From: Paenibacillus auburnensis
GTDB lineage: Bacteria; Bacillota; Bacilli; Paenibacillales; Paenibacillaceae
Assembly (NCBI RefSeq): GCF_927798115.1
Contig: NZ_CAKMMG010000008.1
Span: 124,001 to 188,000, forward strand
DNA length: 64,000 nucleotides
Direction of reading: 5' to 3'
This document shows, piece after piece, positions 58,213-64,000 of the stretch. Position 1 is the first letter of the stretch. Every line of letters starts with the position of its first letter. A model generated the notes under the pieces. The model saw only the letters and a list, made by a program, of their open reading frames with translations. It ran no database searches and was not told where the DNA came from. A program made the position numbers and the translations under genes.

Positions 58213-58580
58213 AAACATTTTAACGAATATACTTACATCGGCAATGATGAGGACGAAGTTTTAGGGGCTCTTTTGCTCAGAGAGTGAGAGGATATGCTGC
58301 AACCTCCACCAGAATCCCTTATATACGAGCTCACCTCGGAGCTGTTTCCCTGAAAGGTTCACCGGCAAGAGTGGTGAAATTATTAGGGGGAATCGTTTAG
58401 TCCGCGTTACGGACTTCAGGTTACAGAGATTTGGGCCCTGCCTACATCGATGGATTTTTGTATCCTGATAAGGCGTTACATCGTGAGATGTAATGCAAAC
58501 ATGGGTGGTACCACGGAAGATCAACCTTTCGTCCCTCACGCGCTTCTTCTTTGGCGCGTGGGAGGCGGGAGGTTTTTTTG
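58213..58580 (+). promoter_or_regulatory. T-box riboswitch (probable Leu specifier)
   Basis: The leader has the T-box parts in order: Stem I with GAGAGTGAGAGG and ACCTCGGAGCTG, a specifier loop with CTC (Leu) at 58330-58332 just before ACCT, and the T-box GGGTGGTACCACGG (58503-58516). The terminator is CCTCACGCGC / GCGCGTGGGAGG with an outer AACC...GGTT part, then TTTTTTT (58525-58579). Uncharged tRNA-Leu would stabilise the antiterminator. I prefer CTC as specifier by position. Stem I has not been folded computationally. Confidence 0.9.
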
Positions 58581-58659
58581 TTGTCAGCCCCTTACTGTTG
58601 TATAAAAGACGGTCCGTCATTTGCATAATGAATGTTAACTATTGAAGGGAGGAATACTG

Positions 58660-60408
58660 ATGAGCGCGCAAACACCGGAAGTGCGGTCTACAGAAGAATT
58701 ACGTGAGAAGTGGAAGAATCCTGAGGTGATTACGGGTTCCGAAGTCCTGCTGCGCAGTCTGGTTTTGGAAGGTGTAGACACTGTATTCGGATACCCGGGC
58801 GGAGCGGTACTGTATATTTACGATGCGCTTCACGGATTCGATGATTTCAAACATATTCTGACCCGTCATGAGCAGGGTGCGATTCATGCAGCAGACGGTT
58901 ATGCCAGAGCAAGCGGTAAAGCGGGCGTATGTATCGCAACCTCCGGTCCCGGAGCAACCAATCTTGTTACAGGAATCGCTACAGCTTTTATGGACTCGGT
59001 TCCGCTTGTGGTGATTACCGGGAATGTCTTTTCCAGCCTGATTGGAACGGACGCATTCCAGGAAGCGGATATCACCGGTATAACGATGCCAATAACGAAA
59101 CATAGCTATCTGGTGCGGGATGTTGAAGATCTTCCGCGTATTATCCACGAAGCGTTCCATATTGCGAATACCGGACGCAAGGGTCCGGTGCTGATCGACA
59201 TTCCGAAGGATGTATCGGCTGCAAAAACGTTATTTACACCAGTGCAGCATCAGGGAGTGAACCTCCGCGGTTATAACCCGCGAACCACGCCTAACAAGCT
59301 TCAGCTGGATAAGCTGATTCGTGCGATTTCTGCAGCTGAACGTCCAATTATTATTGCAGGCGGAGGAGTTATCTACTCCGGGGCGCATGAAGCGATGTAT
59401 GAATTTGTTAAAAGGACAGAAATCCCGATTACAACCACCTTGCTCGGCCTTGGCTGCTTCCCGAGTGCAGATGACCTCTGGATGGGAATGCCTGGTATGC
59501 ACGGTACCTATACCGCCAATAATGCCATACAGCAATGTGATTTGCTGATAAATATCGGCGCACGGTTTGATGACCGCGTGACAGGCAAGCTGGACGGCTT
59601 TGCACCAAAAGCGAAGATTGTCCACATCGACATTGATCCTGCGGAAATCGGCAAAAACGTTACACCTGATATTCCGATCGTCGGTGATGTAAAGACGGTT
59701 CTTGAAATGCTCATTCCAGATGTGACGCGTGCAGCAAATGCGGATGCCTGGAGAACACAGATTGCCCAGTGGAAGCTGGACCAGCCGCTTCGCTACAATG
59801 ATTCTGATACGGAGCTCAAACCGCAATGGGTAATTGAAATGATCAATGACACCACAAAAGGCGAGGCTATCGTAACTACAGATGTAGGACAGCATCAGAT
59901 GTGGGCAGCACAGTACTACAAATTTAACCATCCGCGCTCATGGATTACTTCCGGCGGTCTTGGAACAATGGGCTTCGGCTTCCCGTCAGCCATCGGAGCG
60001 CAAATGGCGCATCCGGAACGTCTGGTAGTATCCATTAACGGAGACGGCGGCATGCAGATGTGTTCCCAGGAACTGGCCATTTGTGCAATCAATAATATAC
60101 CGGTCAAGATTGTAGTTATTAACAATCAGGTTCTGGGTATGGTACGGCAATGGCAGAATCTTATTTATGAGAAACGTTACAGCTATACCGATCTTGGCGG
60201 CAGCCCGGATTTCGTAAAACTGGCTGAAGCTTATGGTGTTAAAGGACTGCGGGCAACGAACAAAGAAGAAGCAGGCGCAGCGTGGAAGGAAGCACTGGAA
60301 ACGCCGGGACCCGTTCTGGTAGAATTCGTTGTTCCCAAAGACGAAAATGTCTACCCGATGGTAACTCAAGGGTCAACCATTGATCAAATGCTGATGGGGG
60401 ATGAATGA
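58660..60408 (+). CDS. ilvB: Acetolactate synthase, large (catalytic) subunit
   Basis: The first common enzyme of valine and isoleucine synthesis (and the leucine branch), TPP- and FAD-dependent, 582 residues. GYPGGAVLYIYDAL, RHEQGAIHAADGYARASGK (catalytic Glu region), FQEADITGITMPITKHSYLV, GDGGMQMCSQELAICAINN (TPP-Mg site) and RQWQNLIYEKRYSYT are hallmark segments. I start at ATG 58660, preceded by GGGAGGAATACTG. It overlaps ilvN by four bases. Confidence 0.96.
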   Translation: MSAQTPEVRSTEELREKWKNPEVITGSEVLLRSLVLEGVDTVFGYPGGAVLYIYDALHGFDDFKHILTRHEQGAIHAADGYARASGKAGVCIATSGPGATNLVTGIATAFMDSVPLVVITGNVFSSLIGTDAFQEADITGITMPITKHSYLVRDVEDLPRIIHEAFHIANTGRKGPVLIDIPKDVSAAKTLFTPVQHQGVNLRGYNPRTTPNKLQLDKLIRAISAAERPIIIAGGGVIYSGAHEAMYEFVKRTEIPITTTLLGLGCFPSADDLWMGMPGMHGTYTANNAIQQCDLLINIGARFDDRVTGKLDGFAPKAKIVHIDIDPAEIGKNVTPDIPIVGDVKTVLEMLIPDVTRAANADAWRTQIAQWKLDQPLRYNDSDTELKPQWVIEMINDTTKGEAIVTTDVGQHQMWAAQYYKFNHPRSWITSGGLGTMGFGFPSAIGAQMAHPERLVVSINGDGGMQMCSQELAICAINNIPVKIVVINNQVLGMVRQWQNLIYEKRYSYTDLGGSPDFVKLAEAYGVKGLRATNKEEAGAAWKEALETPGPVLVEFVVPKDENVYPMVTQGSTIDQMLMGDE

Positions 60409-60893
60409 CAGTGATGAAACACACGATTTCTGTGCTTGTGAATGACCAGCCGGGTGTGCTCCAGCGGGTGTCTGGCTTGTTCGGACGCAGGGGCTTTAAT
60501 ATTGAGAGTATTACCGTTGGACAGTCTGAAGAGATTGGGCTGTCCCGGATGGTCATCGTTACACTCGGTGACCAGCATACGCTAGAGCAGATTGAGAAGC
60601 AGCTTTACAAGCTGATTGATGTTATCAAGGTCGTGGATCTTGGCTCTAAGCCGATGGTTGCCCGTGAGCTGGCACTGATTAAAGTCAAAGCCGAACCGGC
60701 TGAGCGTCCGGAAATTATGGGAGTAGTTGAAACCTTCCGCGCTTCTGTTGTTGATATTGGAGCAACAAGCCTGCTCGTTCAGGTCGTTGGTGATACGCAA
60801 AAGATTGATGCAATGATTGAACTAATGAAGCCTTACGGCATTAAGGAACTGTCCCGCACAGGAGTGACCGCCATGATTCGCGGGAATGCCTAG
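60405..60893 (+). CDS. ilvN: Acetolactate synthase, small (regulatory) subunit
   Basis: The 162-residue regulatory subunit with an N-terminal ACT domain (TISVLVNDQPGVLQRVSGLFGRRGFNIESI, in parts) and a C-terminal domain beginning ELALIKVKAEP. It mediates valine feedback. The start may be the ATG in the ATGA overlap or the ATG nine bases later (MKHTIS). A folded spacer separates it from ilvC. Confidence 0.95.
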   Translation: MTVMKHTISVLVNDQPGVLQRVSGLFGRRGFNIESITVGQSEEIGLSRMVIVTLGDQHTLEQIEKQLYKLIDVIKVVDLGSKPMVARELALIKVKAEPAERPEIMGVVETFRASVVDIGATSLLVQVVGDTQKIDAMIELMKPYGIKELSRTGVTAMIRGNA

Positions 60894-60960
60894 TCGGTAT
60901 AATTTACGGCTTTAACGAATTACTGCTTGTTTGCATTAATTTGATAAGATCATAATGAAC

Positions 60961-61043
60961 TTCCCGCGAAAGAGCGGGAACTTGAGGAGCGCAGAGGCTG
61001 AAAGCCTGGTCTCCAGCGCTCTTGAAGTACCCGCTCTTTACGA
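60961..61043 (+). promoter_or_regulatory. Folded ilvN-ilvC spacer
   Basis: CCCGC (60963-60967) can pair with GCGGG (60974-60978) in a small hairpin. Alternatively AAAGAGCGGG (60969-60978) pairs perfectly with CCCGCTCTTT (61030-61039) around an inner GAGCGC/GCGCTC hairpin. These pairings exclude each other. It lies upstream of the AAGGAGG site of ilvC, in the position of the processing/stabilising stem-loop known for Bacillus ilvC mRNA. Confidence 0.65.
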
Positions 61044-61073
61044 TGGGTCCCAATTTAAAGGAGGATATTGACA

Positions 61074-62066
61074 ATGGCAGTGACAACGTACTATGAACAG
61101 GATGCAGAACTCAGCGTTTTAAAAGGGAAGACAATTGCAGTAATCGGGTACGGCAGCCAAGGGCATGCCCAAGCGCAGAACCTGCGCGACAGTGGTCTTC
61201 AGGTTGTCATCGGCCTGCGTGAAGGTAAATCTTTCGAAACCGCCAAGAATGACGGATTTGAAGTATTGCCAGTAGCAGAAGCAGTATCCCGTGCAGATGT
61301 AGTACAAATTCTGATGCCGGACGAAACACAGGCATCCGTATATAAAAATGAAATTGAGCCAAACCTCAAAAACGGCGCGGCACTGATGTTCTCCCACGGC
61401 TTTAACGTGCACTTCGGCCAAATCGTTGCTCCTAAGGATGCAGACGTGCTGCTGGTAGCACCTAAATCCCCGGGCCACATGGTTCGCCGTACTTATGTTG
61501 AAGGCTTCGGGGTTCCAGGATTGATTGCCATCGAACAGGATGCAACCGGAAATGCCAAAGCAATCGGACTTGCCTATGCCAAAGGTATCGGCTGTACTCG
61601 TGCAGGAGTTATCGAAACTTCCTTCCGTGAAGAAACCGAAACGGACTTGTTCGGTGAGCAGGCAGTGCTTTGCGGCGGTGTATCCGCACTGATCAAAGCT
61701 GGTTTCGAAACTCTGACAGAAGCAGGATATGCTCCTGAAATGGCTTACTTCGAGTGTCTGCATGAGCTGAAGCTGATCGTTGACCTGGTGTATGAAGGAG
61801 GACTTGCCACTATGCGCGATTCCATCTCCAACACTGCCGAATACGGTGATTATGTAACTGGACCACGCATTGTTACAGATGAAACCAAAAAAGCAATGAA
61901 AGCTGTTCTGACTGATATTCAACAAGGTAAGTTTGCCCGCGACTTTATCCTTGAGAACCAGTCCGGCCGTGCCTTCCTGACAGCAACCCGCCGCAATGAA
62001 GCTGCTCATCCGGTTGAAGTTGTCGGCAGCCAGCTGCGTGAAATGATGCACTGGATTAATAAATAG
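61074..62066 (+). CDS. ilvC: Ketol-acid reductoisomerase (class I)
   Basis: IlvC converts acetolactate (or acetohydroxybutyrate) to the dihydroxy acid with NADPH and Mg2+. The 330-residue class I form has VIGYGSQGHAQAQNLRDSG for NADPH binding, MFSHGFNVHF, APKSPGHMVRRTYVEG, the metal-binding DLFGEQAVLCGG and YFECLHELKLIVDL. The ATG follows AAGGAGGATATTGACA. A TTG six bases upstream is too close to the binding site. Confidence 0.97.
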   Translation: MAVTTYYEQDAELSVLKGKTIAVIGYGSQGHAQAQNLRDSGLQVVIGLREGKSFETAKNDGFEVLPVAEAVSRADVVQILMPDETQASVYKNEIEPNLKNGAALMFSHGFNVHFGQIVAPKDADVLLVAPKSPGHMVRRTYVEGFGVPGLIAIEQDATGNAKAIGLAYAKGIGCTRAGVIETSFREETETDLFGEQAVLCGGVSALIKAGFETLTEAGYAPEMAYFECLHELKLIVDLVYEGGLATMRDSISNTAEYGDYVTGPRIVTDETKKAMKAVLTDIQQGKFARDFILENQSGRAFLTATRRNEAAHPVEVVGSQLREMMHWINK

Positions 62067-62106
62067 GCTCATATACTTAATTTAGTAAGATAAACAATAG
62101 TGTAAT

Positions 62107-62150
62107 CCTCAGATGCGGCCGTATTTTTTGCGGGCCGCATTTGAGGGTTT
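62107..62150 (+). terminator. Hairpin after ilvC, partial terminator
   Basis: CCTCAGATGCGGCC (62107-62120) pairs with GGCCGCATTTGAGG (62133-62146), then GTTTTAG. The T-run is short, so it probably ends or protects part of the transcript while some continues into leuA. Confidence 0.65.
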
Positions 62151-62177
62151 TAGCACAATCTTCAGGAGGTGCTCAGC

Positions 62178-63719
62178 TTGCGGAAAATCTATGTGTTCGA
62201 CACGACACTGCGTGACGGAGAGCAGTCTCCGGGTGTGAACCTGAATACGCGTGAGAAGGTGGAAATCGCCTACCAGTTAGAGAAGCTTGGAATTGACCGG
62301 ATGGAAGCGGGTTTCCCCGCAGCATCACCGGGTGATTTGGCAGCGGTAAACGCGGTAGCCCGGGCGGTGAAGAATGTTACACTGATTGGATTGTCACGCT
62401 CCAGAGAGTCTGATATTGACGCGGTAAGAGAAGCACTGCAGGGAGCACAAGACCCTTGTATTCATATTTTCCTGGCTACTTCACCGATTCACCGGCAGCA
62501 TAAGCTTCGGATGGATAAAGCCCAGGTGCTCGAAACCGCGCAATCGGCAATCCGTTATGCAAAGAAATATTTCTCCAAGCTGGAATTTTCTTTGGAGGAT
62601 GCAGGACGTACCGAGCGTGATTTCATGGCTGAGATGGTAGCCATGGCCGTTCGCGAAGGAGCAAATGTGGTAAACATTCCTGATACAGTGGGCTACCTGA
62701 ATCCTTCAGAATATGGTGCGATTTTCAAATTCCTGAAGGACACGGTGCCGGATATTGAGAAGGTTCAGCTTAGTGCCCATTGTCATAATGACCTGGGCAT
62801 GGCTACCGCCAATACCCTGGCTGCAATCCAGAATGGTGCGGATCAGATTGAGGGTACCATCAACGGCATCGGGGAGCGCGCCGGCAACACGGCGATTGAA
62901 GAAGTGGCTCTGGCGCTGGAGACACGCAGCGAATTTTTCGGCGCCAAGACTTCGCTTGTACTGTCGGAGATCTCCCGTACCAGCCGTCTGGTCAGTAAGC
63001 TGACCGGGATGGCTGTGCCGGGCAACAAAGCTATTGTTGGAGCCAATGCCTTTGCGCATGAGTCAGGTATCCATCAGGATGGAATGCTTAAGGAGAAGAC
63101 AACCTACGAAATCATGACGCCGGAAACCATCGGGCTGAAAGAAAGCAAGCTGGTGCTGGGCAAGCATTCCGGCCGTCATGCTTTCCGCGATAAGCTCAGC
63201 GATCTGGGCTACGATGTGCCGGAAGAAGCATTGAACACCGCCTTTGCGAAGTTCAAGGATCTGGCAGATAAGAAGAAAGAGGTTTCCGATGAGGATATCC
63301 TGGCACTGCTGGAGGAAAAGCTTGGGGATACGCCGGAGATTTTCAGCCTGAAGACTATTTATGTAACTTACGGCAATGAAGCTGTTCCTACGGCAAAAGT
63401 TGTCATCAAAGGCCAGGAAGCCGAACCGATTGTCGCAACGGCAGAAGGCAACGGTTCTGTAGACGCAATTTATAATGCCATTGACCAGGCTACCGGCGAG
63501 GAAGTTACACTGGGTGACTATTCCATTAAGGCCGTCAGTAGAGGCAAGGACGCTCAGGGGGAAGTTCATGTTATGCTGTCGCAGGGTGAAGTTGCCGCAC
63601 AGGGACGCGGACTAAGTACTGATATTCTCGAGGCCAGTGCCCGAGCTTACCTTGATGCGCTCAACAAGCTCCTGGAGAAACGTAAGACATATACACGGCG
63701 TGATCATGCGCAGTTGTAA
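62178..63719 (+). CDS. leuA: 2-isopropylmalate synthase
   Basis: LeuA condenses acetyl-CoA with 2-oxoisovalerate, the first step of the leucine branch. The 513-residue protein has the DRE-TIM signature DTTLRDGEQSPGVNL at the start, SAHCHNDLGMATANTLAAI (metal His pair), NGIGERAGNTAIEEV and the FAHESGIHQDGMLKEK region. A C-terminal LeuA dimer/allosteric domain (~390-513) binds leucine. I start at TTG 62178, because AGGAGGT lies seven bases upstream. A GTG at 62169 overlaps it. Confidence 0.96.
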   Translation: MRKIYVFDTTLRDGEQSPGVNLNTREKVEIAYQLEKLGIDRMEAGFPAASPGDLAAVNAVARAVKNVTLIGLSRSRESDIDAVREALQGAQDPCIHIFLATSPIHRQHKLRMDKAQVLETAQSAIRYAKKYFSKLEFSLEDAGRTERDFMAEMVAMAVREGANVVNIPDTVGYLNPSEYGAIFKFLKDTVPDIEKVQLSAHCHNDLGMATANTLAAIQNGADQIEGTINGIGERAGNTAIEEVALALETRSEFFGAKTSLVLSEISRTSRLVSKLTGMAVPGNKAIVGANAFAHESGIHQDGMLKEKTTYEIMTPETIGLKESKLVLGKHSGRHAFRDKLSDLGYDVPEEALNTAFAKFKDLADKKKEVSDEDILALLEEKLGDTPEIFSLKTIYVTYGNEAVPTAKVVIKGQEAEPIVATAEGNGSVDAIYNAIDQATGEEVTLGDYSIKAVSRGKDAQGEVHVMLSQGEVAAQGRGLSTDILEASARAYLDALNKLLEKRKTYTRRDHAQL

Positions 63720-63754
63720 ACCCGTATAATTTTATGCATAACTAAATTTAGTGA

Positions 63755-63803
63755 AGCCATCCCTTCAGAGGAGTCCCCTCTGCTGAAGGGATGGCTTTTT
63801 TTG
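63755..63803 (+). terminator. Terminator of the ilv-leu cluster
   Basis: A perfect 14-bp stem AGCCATCCCTTCAG / CTGAAGGGATGGCT with an inner AGAGGAG-type hairpin, followed by TTTTTTT. It ends the cluster after leuA, so leuB-D must be transcribed separately or be elsewhere. Confidence 0.93.
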
Positions 63804-64000
63804 TGCATCGTATTTGGAATTATTTATAAATTTGCGTATCTTCGCTATTGGTTCATCAAATGCTGTTCCCTGTCTTATCAGTGACTTTGGTTACCATGAA
63901 GAAAGTTAACTATTATAAAATCCCTCGAGACTTTGACTTTTTTGTGAAAAAAACAAGAAATCTAACCAATTATACATAGGCTGTTCAGAAATTGTTCATG

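Noticed and set aside
61119..62072. A 317-residue minus-strand frame opposite ilvC
   Set aside because: It has Cys/His/Phe-rich composition typical of antisense of a highly expressed gene, with no motif.

Overview
The window reads as chromosome of a spore-forming, low-to-medium-GC Firmicute, most likely Paenibacillus or a close relative. The reasons are a GerA/GerB/GerC germination operon, Bacillus-type regulatory RNAs (T-box, preQ1-I riboswitch, L20-type leader), strong AGGAGG ribosome binding sites, GTG/TTG/ATC starts, and Bacillus-like gene pairs (ytqA-mnmM, nupNOPQ, infC-rpmI-rplT, ilvBNC-leuA). I see no rRNA, tRNA, CRISPR array, prophage, insertion sequence or toxin-antitoxin pair. Coding density is normal for core chromosome.

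Layout. 1-5.1 kb: the end of an aminotransferase, then cobT-cobU-cobS-cobQ (late cobalamin assembly) and a YnfA-like membrane protein. 5.1-12.4 kb: a chemoreceptor, a queuosine-precursor transporter under a preQ1-I riboswitch, an Xaa-Pro peptidase, an MBL-fold hydrolase, an SDR, a GNAT, a YodB-like HxlR regulator and YqkE. 12.4-15.7 kb: a promoter-to-terminator stretch that looks like an unannotated small RNA, a palindromic repeat, then rtcB directly followed by a AAA ATPase. 15.7-25.5 kb: a second palindromic repeat, an ECF sigma/anti-sigma pair, small enzymes, ApbE, a TetR regulator, two glycosyltransferases and a FrnE/DsbA-like protein. 25.5-30.4 kb: oleate hydratase with its TetR regulator, two unknown proteins, an RluA-type pseudouridine synthase and a 61-residue membrane protein. 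30.4-34.3 kb: the ger operon. 34.5-44.8 kb: recQ, a B12-binding radical SAM protein, a third palindromic repeat, a GNAT-nucleotidyltransferase fusion, a methyltransferase, a lipase, manA, a VOC protein and the ytqA-mnmM tRNA modification pair. 45-52 kb: trmB, a lipid glycosyltransferase, a PAP2 phosphatase, a processive GT2 with a structured leader, the infC operon and a thioesterase. 52-57 kb: a nucleoside ABC transporter (nupNOPQ type). 57-64 kb: a small Gly/Tyr-rich protein, a GNAT, and the T-box-controlled ilvB-ilvN-ilvC-leuA cluster.

How the genes work together. The cob genes attach the lower ligand of B12, and the window also encodes a B12-binding radical SAM protein that would use cobalamin. 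Several genes serve tRNA and RNA biology: queuosine precursor uptake, trmB, mnmM/ytqA, a pseudouridine synthase and the RtcB ligase. The ilv-leu cluster is controlled at several RNA levels: a T-box with a probable Leu specifier, a folded ilvN-ilvC spacer and a hairpin after ilvC.

The least explained material is non-coding. A repeated cis-element (AGTTTTG, 29 bases, CAAAACT, then AGGAGG) sits before at least three unrelated genes. Three different sequence families form long intergenic palindromes. A probable 250-nt RNA lies upstream of rtcB, and a folded leader precedes the GT2 gene at 48.5 kb.
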